Assembly: GCA_963774945.1 (NCBI GenBank)
Contig: CAVZHA010000027.1
Span: 2,418,001 to 2,482,000, forward strand
Length of the DNA stretch: 64,000 nucleotides
Origin: Trebonia sp963774945
GTDB taxonomy: Bacteria > Actinomycetota > Actinomycetes > Streptosporangiales > Streptosporangiaceae
Reading direction: 5' to 3'
The position numbers and the translations under genes are program-made. The notes beneath the pieces were generated by a model. The model did no database searches. It was not told where the DNA came from and saw nothing but the letters and a program-made list of their open reading frames with translations. This document shows, piece after piece, positions 44,049 to 52,005 of this stretch (position 1 is its first letter; the number at the start of each line of letters is the position of its first letter).

Positions 44049-45431
44049 TCACGCGAGCCTCATGATCGTCTCGAGCCCGCCGTCGTCCGGCAGGCTCTGC
44101 ACCGCGCCGCGCAGCGCCGCGCGGCGGCCGGGGTCGTAGCAGTGCCTGGTGAGGCTGTCGAACTTGGCGGTCAGCTCGGCCCGGCTGAGCGGGTTGTCAG
44201 GATCGCCCCGTGGATGCTCCGTCTCGGCTCGGAACTGCTGCCCGCCGACCGTAGTCAGCTGCGCCCAGGCCGGCCAGCTGGCCGGGTACCGCTCGTCGAG
44301 AGCCGGGTCGGCGACGCACTCGACCCGGTCCATCAGCGCCACCACGGAGGGGTCAGTGTACCGCTCAGCCTGGAACTGGTCCGCCTCCAGCCGCCCGTCG
44401 AGCAGCGCCAGCGCGGCGACGAACGGCATGCTGAACTGCGCGTCGGCCAGCGTCTTGGGCCTGCGCCGGCGCTCGGGCGGGTCCCAGACGGTGGCCAGGC
44501 CGGTCCTGATCAGGCCGAAGGTAAGGCGCGCGACCTCCTCCGCGCGAACCGGGTGCTGGCCGAGGAGGGAGAACAGCGCGTCGACCGGCGACTGGGTGTT
44601 GCGGCAGCTCGGGTACGGCTTGATTCCGCAGCGGGTGATCTCGGCCGGGGCGGCCCCAAGCCCGGCCAGCAGCCGCTCTGGCCGCGGATCCTCGCTCTGC
44701 GCGGCGAGGAACCCCCGGGCGCCGCCGATCGGGTCGGCCAGGCCGGGAAAGCCGCGCCTGGCCAGCAGGGCGGCCTGCACGCCGCGCTGCGCGGCGTACG
44801 CGGGATGCAGCTGCTTGGTGACCGCGCCCTCGACCAGGAACTGCATGCTCCCCCCGGCCACGGTCCCGGCCAGCGACAGGGCCGCCACCGCCTGGTCGAG
44901 GCTGAGGTCGAGGCAGACCGCCGCGGCCGCCGCGGCGCCGAAGTGCCCGGCGGTCGAGGTGGGGTGGAAGTGCCTGGCGCGGTGGGCGTGCGGATTGACG
45001 GCACGGGCCACCCGGCACATGACCTCGTAGCCGACGCATACCGCGTCAAGGAACCGCTCCCCGCCGGACTGCGCCCAGGCCGTCGCGGCCAGCGCGGCCG
45101 GGAGGATGACGGAGCCGGGGTGGGCCGAGGCGGCAGTGTGCGTGTCGTCGAACTCGAAGCAGGCCGCCGCGACCGCGTTCGCCATGGCGGCCTCCACCGC
45201 CGAGCAGCGCTGCCCGGTCCCGAAGGCCGGCAGGTCCGGCCCCGCGCCCCGGGCGAGGTCCTCGGCGGCGTGCACCCGGAACGCGGTGGCGACCTCGCTG
45301 CGGGATCCCCAGGCGGCGACGCCGATGTGGTCGAGCAGCAGGTTCCGCGCCGCCTGGGCCGCGCCCGGTACGGCCCCGGCCCGCCAGCCGAGCAGCGGCT
45401 CGAGCAGCGACCGGGTGAGCGAGTCAGTCAT
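44049..45431 (-). CDS. MmgE/PrpD family protein (copy 2)
   Basis: 460 residues from ATG 45429-45431 with GGAGG upstream. Family blocks: FEFDDTHTAASAHPGSVILPAALA, RHFHPTSTAGHFGAAAAAA, VTKQLHPAYAAQRGVQAALLARRGF, IKPYPSCRNTQSPVDALF, DAQFSMPFVAALALLDGR. Catalytic His residues in the HTAASAHP block are kept. Divergent from the UbiD gene, sharing its control region. Low similarity to copies 1 and 3 at the active-site loops suggests a different substrate or stereochemistry. Confidence 0.88.
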   Translation of the reverse strand: MTDSLTRSLLEPLLGWRAGAVPGAAQAARNLLLDHIGVAAWGSRSEVATAFRVHAAEDLARGAGPDLPAFGTGQRCSAVEAAMANAVAAACFEFDDTHTAASAHPGSVILPAALAATAWAQSGGERFLDAVCVGYEVMCRVARAVNPHAHRARHFHPTSTAGHFGAAAAAAVCLDLSLDQAVAALSLAGTVAGGSMQFLVEGAVTKQLHPAYAAQRGVQAALLARRGFPGLADPIGGARGFLAAQSEDPRPERLLAGLGAAPAEITRCGIKPYPSCRNTQSPVDALFSLLGQHPVRAEEVARLTFGLIRTGLATVWDPPERRRRPKTLADAQFSMPFVAALALLDGRLEADQFQAERYTDPSVVALMDRVECVADPALDERYPASWPAWAQLTTVGGQQFRAETEHPRGDPDNPLSRAELTAKFDSLTRHCYDPGRRAALRGAVQSLPDDGGLETIMRLA

Positions 45432-45492
45432 CGGACCTCCGCCGAGAGCGCATGGTTGACGGATGTGAATAGCTCGTTAGACTACCCCCAGA

Positions 45493-45518
45493 GCGAACAC
45501 ATGTATACATAGCGAACA
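45493..45518. promoter_or_regulatory. UbiD/MmgE divergent control region: GTATAC site flanked by GCGAACA repeats
   Basis: ATGTATACAT (45501-45510) is a ten-base palindrome with the GTATAC core at 45503-45508. It is flanked by direct repeats GCGAACA at 45493-45499 and 45512-45518. The core matches the GntR arrays; the repeats match the IclR promoter. Two regulators may compete here. Confidence 0.65.
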
Positions 45519-45598
45519 TTCTTGTCCCGGTGCCTCCCGACCTGCCAGCAGGTGGGGACGTCGCGGGGACGGTTGCGCGCCAGGAAGGAACTGTCTGG

Positions 45599-47050
45599 AT
45601 GTCCTCGCCCCGCGCCTCCGTGCGCTCATCTCGATCGCCTGTCGCCGGGGTCAAGGACCTCGGCGGGTACCTCGACACAATCAAGGACGACCCGGCCGAG
45701 TACCGGTCAGTGAGCCGCCCGGTCAACCCGATGAACTTCGACGTCACCGGCATCCTGGAGAACCTGGATCGCGGCGGGCGGTACCCCGTCGTCAAGTTCG
45801 AGAACCCGCTCGACGTGCACGGCGACCCGAGCCAGTTCCCGCTCGTGGCGAACTTGTGGGCGACCCGGGAGCGGTGCGCCGACGCCGTCGGCCTGCCGCG
45901 CGCCGACGCGGGCGCGCAGCTCGGCCTGCGGCTGGCTGAAATGGTCGACAAGAAGCTGGATCCGGTCATCGTCTCCGATGCCCCCGTCCAGGCCAACGTC
46001 TGGCGCGGAGCCGACGCCGACCTGTGGCGGCTGCCGGTCGTGCGGCACTCGGAGATGGACCTCGGCGGAGTGCTGACCATGGCGCTGGCCATGCACGCGC
46101 CCGGCGAGGACTTCTACAACATCACCTTCGTCAAGCAGTTCGCCGAGAGCCCTGAGGGCGGGGGCGTGACGATTCACTCGGCCGACATGAGCCGGATGCT
46201 GCGCCAGTGGGAGCGCCGGGGCGAGACGGTACCGGTGATCAACATCCTCGGCCACCACCCCGCGTTCTGGACCGGCACGCTGAACAACACCCCCTACGGC
46301 GACGACGAGTACGCCACGGCCGGCGGGTTCCTCGGCCAGCCGGTGCGCCTGGCACCGTCGGTCACCTGGGGCGACAAGTTCCTGGTGCCGGCCGACGCGG
46401 AGATCATCGTCGAGGGCGAGATAACCCCGGGCGAGCAGACCATCGTCGACCCCTTCGGCGAGATCAGCCGCCAGTACCAGCCGCAGGAGCTCGCGCCGAT
46501 GATGCGGGTCAAGGCGATCACCTTCCGCGACGGCGCGATCATGCAGGACATCTTCAGCGGTCACCGCGAGCACATGCTGCTTGGCAGCATCCCGCGGGAG
46601 GGCACCATCTACAAGCACCTGGCGGAGAAGCTCGGCACCGTGACCGCGGTCAACATGCCCTTCTCGGGCTGCGGCCGTTACGTGGCCTACATTTCAGTCA
46701 AGAAGGCCACCGACTATCAGGGCAAGCAGGCCGCGCTGATGGCGGCCGCGCACGTGCCGAACCTCCAGGTGGTCGTCGTAGTCGATGACGACATCGACGT
46801 ATTCAACGAGGAAGACGTGCTCTGGGCGGTCAACACGTACGTAGACCCGTCCAACGACATCGACACGATCAAGAACCTGCGGCACCCGACCGATCCACGC
46901 GGACTCGGTTCCACCCGCGTCCTCATCGACGCCACCCGTCCCACCAACATCGTGTTCCCGACCAGGCTACGGGTACCGCCCGAGGCGACTGAGCGAATGA
47001 ACCTGAACGACTGGCTGGACGAAGTCCCTGGCCGCGCCGGAGGAAACTGA
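45599..47050 (+). CDS. UbiD family prenyl-FMN decarboxylase
   Basis: 483 residues from ATG 45599 (GGAAGGA at 45582-45588). UbiD features: NILGHHPAFW, PADAEIIVEGEITPGE, DPFGEISRQY, GHREHMLLGSIPREG. The enzyme would use prenyl-FMN made by UbiX to (de)carboxylate an aromatic, heteroaromatic or alpha,beta-unsaturated acid. By hand alignment to Fdc1, the last active-site Glu is in PFGE, but the first Glu (EGPFGE) is replaced (VDPFGE), and the usual Arg in NLGxYR is Lys or shifted (NITFVKQF). It is followed without gap by a zinc-ribbon gene. Confidence 0.88.
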   Translation: MSSPRASVRSSRSPVAGVKDLGGYLDTIKDDPAEYRSVSRPVNPMNFDVTGILENLDRGGRYPVVKFENPLDVHGDPSQFPLVANLWATRERCADAVGLPRADAGAQLGLRLAEMVDKKLDPVIVSDAPVQANVWRGADADLWRLPVVRHSEMDLGGVLTMALAMHAPGEDFYNITFVKQFAESPEGGGVTIHSADMSRMLRQWERRGETVPVINILGHHPAFWTGTLNNTPYGDDEYATAGGFLGQPVRLAPSVTWGDKFLVPADAEIIVEGEITPGEQTIVDPFGEISRQYQPQELAPMMRVKAITFRDGAIMQDIFSGHREHMLLGSIPREGTIYKHLAEKLGTVTAVNMPFSGCGRYVAYISVKKATDYQGKQAALMAAAHVPNLQVVVVVDDDIDVFNEEDVLWAVNTYVDPSNDIDTIKNLRHPTDPRGLGSTRVLIDATRPTNIVFPTRLRVPPEATERMNLNDWLDEVPGRAGGN

Positions 47051-47211
47051 TGGCGATCAAGCAGATCTTCTGGGCAACCTGCCCGGAGTGCTCGAAGGAT
47101 TTCCTCGTCGACGGCAGCCTGCGGCACGCCGGCATCAAGCTCATCTGCCCGTTCTGCTCGCACCGATTCCTGCCCGATGACGCCGCCAAGCTGGACGAGC
47201 GCCACAACTAG
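47050..47211 (+). CDS. Small zinc-ribbon protein, putative UbiD partner subunit
   Basis: 53 residues beginning MAIKQIFWATCPECSKDF. Two Cys pairs, CPEC (11-14) and CPFC (33-36), make a rubredoxin-like zinc site. ATG 47050 overlaps the UbiD stop (TGATG), so translation is coupled. Multi-subunit phenolic-acid decarboxylases have a comparable small third subunit (the D component, with Cys pairs) next to UbiX and UbiD homologues. A role as structural or maturation subunit of the decarboxylase is inferred. A strong terminator follows. Confidence 0.8.
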   Translation: MAIKQIFWATCPECSKDFLVDGSLRHAGIKLICPFCSHRFLPDDAAKLDERHN

Positions 47212-47244
47212 CGCAGGGCGGGCGCTACCCGCCTGAGTAACCGA

Positions 47245-47279
47245 ACTGCGGCCGGGACCCGAAGGGTCCCGGCCGCAGT
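47245..47279 (+). terminator. Strong hairpin terminator
   Basis: ACTGCGGCCGGGACCC (47245-47260) and GGGTCCCGGCCGCAGT (47264-47279) form a perfect 16-base stem with a GAA loop, 33 bases after the zinc-ribbon stop. It ends the UbiD transcript before the next promoter. Confidence 0.9.
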
Positions 47280-47344
47280 CATGTGCCCCCAGAGCGGGGC
47301 CACCTGCGACGATGCGACCATCCGGGACACAAAAATTGCCTCTG

Positions 47345-47390
47345 GTATACATGCAAGTGAATCCGTATACTCACTGAAGACATCGTATAT
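47345..47390. promoter_or_regulatory. GTATAC operator array 2 (acyl-CoA dehydrogenase operon)
   Basis: GTATAC at 47345-47350 and 47365-47370, plus GTATAT at 47385-47390, spaced exactly 20 bases. The array is 20 bases upstream of the acyl-CoA dehydrogenase start and matches the array at 34873-34919. Confidence 0.75.
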
Positions 47391-47409
47391 TGCCTGCGGG
47401 AGTAAGTGG

Positions 47410-48570
47410 ATGAGCCTCGACTTGACAGAAGAGCAGGAAGAGTTCGCGGAGTCGGTACGGGCGTTCGCGCAAGCCCGCCTCGGCGCCGACGCGCTGCGCC
47501 GCGCTCATGAGCCCGGCTATGCCTGGGACGCTGCCAAGCTGCTAGCCGACCAGGGGCTGCTCGGGCTCACGATCTCCGAAGAGGACGGCGGGCAGGGCGC
47601 CACCCTGATGGAAGCGGTCATCGCCATCCAGGAGGTCGCCAGGATCTGCCCGAAGAGCGGCGACGTGGTGCAGGCCGCGAACTTCGGCGCCATCCGCACG
47701 TTCGCCGAGTACGCCCCGCGCGAGCTCAAGCAGCGTTACCTGCCAGACCTGCTCTCCGGCCGGTCGCTGCTCGCCCTGGCGATGAGCGAGCCGGAGGCGG
47801 GCTCGGCGGCCACCGACCTCAAGACCTCCGCGATCGCGGACGGCGACGACTACCTGCTCAACGGGTCGAAGGTGTTCTCCACCAACAGCCCGGACGCCAC
47901 CGCCTTCCTGGTCTACGTGCGGTTCGGAGCGGGCGTCGACGGGATCGGGTCGGTGATCGTCGACAGGAACGCGCCCGGACTGACGATAGCCCCCCCGTCG
48001 GACTTCATGAACGGCGAGCAGTGGAGCCAGCTCTACTTCGACAACTGCCGGGTGCCGGCCGCCAACGTCGTGCTCGGCCCGGGCGGGTTCAAGAAGCAGA
48101 TCAGCGGCTTCAACATCGAGCGGATCGGCAACGCCGCGCGCGCCCTCGCCCTCGGCCAGCTGGCCTTCTCCCTGGCCCGCAGACATGCGCTTGAGCGAGA
48201 GCAGTTCGGCCGCCCGCTGTGCGAGTTCCAGGGCATCCAGTGGAAGTTCGCGGAGATGGCGGTCAAGCTTGACGCGGCCAGCCTGCTGCTGAGCCGGGCA
48301 GCCAGGCACGCCTCGGCGGGCCTGCCTGACGTGTACGAGACCACGGTCGCCAAGCTCGCCTGCAACGAGGCCGGATTCGCCGCCGCCAACGAGTCCCTGC
48401 AGGTGATGGGGGCCATGGGCTATAGCCGCGAGACCCTGGTGGAGTACTGCCTGCTGCGCACTCGCGGCTGGATGATCGCGGGCGGGTCCATCGAGATGCT
48501 CAAGAACCGAATCGCAGAATCGGTCTTTGAGCGGCGGTTCAGCCAGCGGCCGACGACGGTGGCTTCATGA
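47410..48570 (+). CDS. Acyl-CoA dehydrogenase
   Basis: 386 residues from ATG 47410 (GGGAG upstream). Domains: N-terminal helices (LTEEQEEFAESVRAFA), the middle beta domain with LAMSEPEAGSAATDLKTSA and SKVFSTNS, and the C-terminal four-helix domain ending GAMGYSRETLVEYCLLRTRGWMIAGGSIEMLKNRIA. The region that would hold the catalytic Glu reads GWMIAGGSIEML. FAD-dependent alpha,beta-dehydrogenation of a CoA ester is expected. First gene of the largest operon, with its own GTATAC array. Confidence 0.9.
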   Translation: MSLDLTEEQEEFAESVRAFAQARLGADALRRAHEPGYAWDAAKLLADQGLLGLTISEEDGGQGATLMEAVIAIQEVARICPKSGDVVQAANFGAIRTFAEYAPRELKQRYLPDLLSGRSLLALAMSEPEAGSAATDLKTSAIADGDDYLLNGSKVFSTNSPDATAFLVYVRFGAGVDGIGSVIVDRNAPGLTIAPPSDFMNGEQWSQLYFDNCRVPAANVVLGPGGFKKQISGFNIERIGNAARALALGQLAFSLARRHALEREQFGRPLCEFQGIQWKFAEMAVKLDAASLLLSRAARHASAGLPDVYETTVAKLACNEAGFAAANESLQVMGAMGYSRETLVEYCLLRTRGWMIAGGSIEMLKNRIAESVFERRFSQRPTTVAS

Positions 48571-50750
48571 GCCTGATCGAGGCCCCCGCGTCCGAGGCAC
48601 GCCGCGGTTCGGTCGGACGCCTGCTGCTCGACCCGGCGAGCGTCGCCCTGGTCGGAGTCTCCAACGACGAGGCGAAGGCGACCGGGCGACCGCTGGCCTT
48701 TCTGCGCCGGTCGGGGTTCAGCGGCACTGTGTACCCGATCAACCCGAACCGGTCGCAGGTGCAGGGCGAGCGCAGCTGGCCCGCCTTGTCCGCGTTGCCT
48801 GAGGTCCCCGAGCACGTGTTCCTCATGACGCCGACCGACCTGGTGCCTGGCGTCGTGCGGGACTGCGTGCGGCTCGGCGTCGGCGCGGTCACCGTGCTCG
48901 CCGACGGCTTCTCGGAAAGCGGCCCGGCCGGGGCGGCGCGGACGAGGCAGCTGCAGCAGCTGATCAGCGGATCCGCCACCAGGCTGCTCGGGCCGAGCAG
49001 CCTCGGAGTCGTCAACCTCCGCAACGGGTTGATCCTCACCGCCAACGCGGTCTTCGGCGAGCCTGACCCGCTGGTCGGCGACATCCTCGCGGTGTCGCAG
49101 TCCGGCAGCATGATCGGCGCCCTGGTATCGCGCGGGAAGGCGCTCGGCATCGGCTTCGCGTCCCTGGTGTCGGTCGGCAGCGAGATCGACCTCAGCGTGG
49201 GCGACATCTGCGCGGCCACCCTGGACGATCCTGATATCCGCGGGTACGCGCTCTTCCTCGAGTCGATCAGCGACGCCGGCCGCCTGCGGCGCTTCGCGGC
49301 CGCGGCGGCGGCCGCGGGACGGCCGGTTGTCGCCTACAAGCTCGGCCGCTCCGACGCCGGGGCCGAGCTGGCCCGATCGCACACGGGCGCGCTGGCGGGA
49401 GAGGAAGAGGTCAGCGCCGCCTTCCTGGCCGACTGCGGCATCGCCCGGGTGCACACCCTGGATGCCCTCATGGAGGGCACCGCCCTCGCCCGCCGGATGC
49501 CGGGCACCGCGCTGCGGCGGGCGCCGCGGGTCGGCGTGGTCACCAGCACCGGCGGCGGCGCGGCGATGGTCGTCGACCAACTCGGCGTCCTCGGGATCGA
49601 CGTCGAGCAGCCGTCGGCCGAGACCTTCGCCCGGCTGGCCGAGCGCGGCGCGCCCGCTCGCACCGCCCGCATCGTCGACCTGACGCTGAACGGGGCCCGT
49701 TACGAGGTCATGCGCCCGGCCCTGCAAACGCTGACCGAGGCGCGCGAACACGACGTGCTGGTCGTGGTGGTCGGGTCGTCGGCCAGGTTGGAGCCGGAGA
49801 CCGCCGTCCGGCCGATCATCGAGATGGCCGGCACCGGGCTGCCGATCGCCGTCTTCCTCGCCCCGCACGCCCCGCAGGCCATGGAGTTGCTGACCGCGGC
49901 GGGCGTCCCCTGCTTCCGCACGCCAGAATCGTGCGCCGACGCCATCGCGGCCATTTTCTCCCGGCGGTTCCGCGACAGCGCGGAACCGCCGGGAGCACCA
50001 GGGCCCGCCGCGACGCCCGCCGGCGAGGCCGGGCCGGCCGGCGAGGCCGGGCCGGCCGCCGCCGACCGGCCGGGCGACGAGAACGCGGCCTACCAGATTC
50101 TTGACGCGATCAGCGTGCCGCGGGCCGCCACCGTCGTCATCGAGGGCGACGAGCCGGTCGACCTGCCGTTCGGCTACCCGGTCGCGGCGAAGGTCCTGTC
50201 GGCCCAGATCGCGCATAAGGCGGACGTCGGCGGCGTCGCGCTCGGCATCAACGACGCGGCGGCATTGCGCGAGGCCATGCGGGCGATCAGGTCCAGCGTG
50301 GCGAGCCACCGCCCGGACCTGCCGTCGCCGCCGATCCTGGTCGAGCCGATGCTGACCGGCCTGGCCGAGGTCCTGGTCGGGTACCGGGTCGACCGCCAGG
50401 CCGGCCCGATCGTGCTGGTGGCGGCCGGCGGCGAGCTCGCCGAGATGCACGCGGACCGGAGCCTCCGGCTCGCTCCGGTCGACCTGGCGACCGCCCGCGA
50501 GATGATCAGCGAGGTCCGGTCGCTACGCGTCCTTGACGGATACCGGGGACGGCCGCCGGCGGACTCCGAGGCGCTCGCCCAGGCGATCGCAAACCTCTCG
50601 AATCTCGCATTTGACTACAAAGTGACAGAATTGGAGATAAACCCGTTGCTGGTGAGAGGTATCGGGCAAGGAGTTGTCGCCGTTGACGCTCTGGTGAGGG
50701 TGCGCGAAACCGCTCAGGGAGCGCCTTCCGAACAGGAGGATTCCTCGTGA
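48567..50750 (+). CDS. Acyl-CoA synthetase, NDP-forming (fused alpha/beta)
   Basis: 727 residues. CoA-binding domain (LLDPASVALVGVSNDEAKATG, VYPINPNR), succinyl-CoA-synthetase-like domain with phospho-His loop ARSHTGALAGEEEV, flavodoxin-like segment and, after a Gly/Pro linker near residue 490, an ATP-grasp domain (VAAKVLSAQIAHKADVGGV, ITELEINPLL-like end). It activates a carboxylic acid with ATP and CoA, or makes ATP from the thioester. ATG 48567 overlaps the dehydrogenase stop. Confidence 0.9.
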   Translation: MSLIEAPASEARRGSVGRLLLDPASVALVGVSNDEAKATGRPLAFLRRSGFSGTVYPINPNRSQVQGERSWPALSALPEVPEHVFLMTPTDLVPGVVRDCVRLGVGAVTVLADGFSESGPAGAARTRQLQQLISGSATRLLGPSSLGVVNLRNGLILTANAVFGEPDPLVGDILAVSQSGSMIGALVSRGKALGIGFASLVSVGSEIDLSVGDICAATLDDPDIRGYALFLESISDAGRLRRFAAAAAAAGRPVVAYKLGRSDAGAELARSHTGALAGEEEVSAAFLADCGIARVHTLDALMEGTALARRMPGTALRRAPRVGVVTSTGGGAAMVVDQLGVLGIDVEQPSAETFARLAERGAPARTARIVDLTLNGARYEVMRPALQTLTEAREHDVLVVVVGSSARLEPETAVRPIIEMAGTGLPIAVFLAPHAPQAMELLTAAGVPCFRTPESCADAIAAIFSRRFRDSAEPPGAPGPAATPAGEAGPAGEAGPAAADRPGDENAAYQILDAISVPRAATVVIEGDEPVDLPFGYPVAAKVLSAQIAHKADVGGVALGINDAAALREAMRAIRSSVASHRPDLPSPPILVEPMLTGLAEVLVGYRVDRQAGPIVLVAAGGELAEMHADRSLRLAPVDLATAREMISEVRSLRVLDGYRGRPPADSEALAQAIANLSNLAFDYKVTELEINPLLVRGIGQGVVAVDALVRVRETAQGAPSEQEDSS

Positions 50751-51121
50751 GTGAGCTAGACCTGATCGACCGGGTGAGTGCCCTCCGCAAGGCGGACGAC
50801 CGGCTGATCGCGCAGGGACGCCTGGTCCGGGCCGCGATGCTGATCGAGGCGGGCGACCAGGGTGCGATCGTCACGATCGTCGACGGGAGCGTGACCGGCA
50901 TCGCGAACGCGAACGAGCTGGTCATGCCCGCCTGGACCTTCGCGCTGCGGGCGTCCGCGCTCGAGTGGGCGCAGTTCTGGCAGCCCGCGCCCCGGCCGGG
51001 CCATCACGACCTCTTCGCGCTGCTGCGGCGCAAGCAGTTGCGGCTCGAGGGTGAAATCCATCCCTTCATGAGCAATCTCTTCTACTTCAAGGCGCTGCTC
51101 GCGCTGCCGAGGGTGGTCTGA
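50747..51121 (+). CDS. SCP2-like small protein, unknown role
   Basis: 124 residues from GTG 50747 (AGGAGGA at 50734-50740). The C-terminal half (GHHDLFALLRRKQLRLEGEIHPFMSNLFYFKALL) resembles the end of SCP2 sterol-carrier domains that bind acyl chains, but similarity is weak. It sits between the CoA ligase and the hydrolase with overlaps on both sides, so it probably serves the same pathway. Confidence 0.6.
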   Translation: MSELDLIDRVSALRKADDRLIAQGRLVRAAMLIEAGDQGAIVTIVDGSVTGIANANELVMPAWTFALRASALEWAQFWQPAPRPGHHDLFALLRRKQLRLEGEIHPFMSNLFYFKALLALPRVV

Positions 51122-52005
51122 TGAGTACCAGGATCGAGCCAGTGACGGCACGCTACCTGCACGTCGACCTGGGCGGCCGCGAGCACCGGGTGTACGTCGA
51201 AGAGGCGGGGAACCCGGCCGGGGTGCCGCTGCTGTGCCTGCACACCGCCGGCGCGGACACCCGCCAGTTCCGTGGGCTCGTCAATGACGATGAGGTGCTG
51301 CGGACCTGCCGCGTCATCGCCTTCGACCTGCCCTACCACGGCAAGTCCTCGCCGCCCGCCGGATGGCAGGACAGCACGTACCAGCTGACCGCGGCCGACT
51401 ACTCCGCGACCGTCATCGCGATGAGCAGGGCGCTGGAACTTCACCGGCCGATCGTCATGGGCTGCTCGATCGGCGGACGGCTCGTCCTCTACCTTGCGGC
51501 TGACCACCCGCAGGAGATCGGCGGCGTCATCGGGCTGCAGTCCGGCGGTCACGTGGACCCGTACTACGACACCGACTACCTCAACCGGCCCGACGTGCAC
51601 GGCGGCCTCGCCTGCGCCGGAGTGGTGTCCGGCCTGATCGGCCCGGATGCACCCGAGCAGGACCGGTGGGAGACGCTCTGGCACTACATGCAGGGCGGCC
51701 CCGGCGTCTTCAAGGGTGACCTGCACTTCTACAAGGTTGACGGGGACGTCCGCGACCGGCTGGCCGCGGTGGACACCAGCCGATGCCCGGTCTTCCTGCT
51801 CACCGGCGAGTACGACTACTCGTGCAGCCCGGACGACACCCGCCAGGTCGCGGACGCGATCCCCGGCGCTCGGATGACGATCATGACCGGCCTCGGGCAC
51901 TTCCCGATGAGCGAGCATTACGCCAGCTTCCGCGAGTACCTGCTGCCGACGCTGACGGCGGCGGCGCAGGCGCGCGAGGAACTCCTTGCGGCGGTGAGTT
52001 CCTGA
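51121..52005 (+). CDS. Alpha/beta hydrolase
   Basis: 294 residues. Core strands LLCLHTAGADTRQFRGL and VIAFDLPYHGKSS, nucleophile elbow MGCSIGGRL (GxSxG), acid in LLTGEYDYSCSP, His in GLGHFPMSEHY. It could hydrolyse a ring-fission product, ester or lactone, as in meta-cleavage hydrolases. ATG 51121 overlaps the previous stop, and its stop overlaps the aldehyde dehydrogenase start (TGATG). Confidence 0.9.
   Translation: MSTRIEPVTARYLHVDLGGREHRVYVEEAGNPAGVPLLCLHTAGADTRQFRGLVNDDEVLRTCRVIAFDLPYHGKSSPPAGWQDSTYQLTAADYSATVIAMSRALELHRPIVMGCSIGGRLVLYLAADHPQEIGGVIGLQSGGHVDPYYDTDYLNRPDVHGGLACAGVVSGLIGPDAPEQDRWETLWHYMQGGPGVFKGDLHFYKVDGDVRDRLAAVDTSRCPVFLLTGEYDYSCSPDDTRQVADAIPGARMTIMTGLGHFPMSEHYASFREYLLPTLTAAAQAREELLAAVSS

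Noticed and set aside
43659..45512. 617-codon open frame on the plus strand
   Set aside because: Antisense to IclR and MmgE/PrpD genes; no recognisable motif.
48420..50450. 676-codon open frame on the minus strand
   Set aside because: Fully antisense to the NDP-forming acyl-CoA synthetase, which has clear domain motifs.
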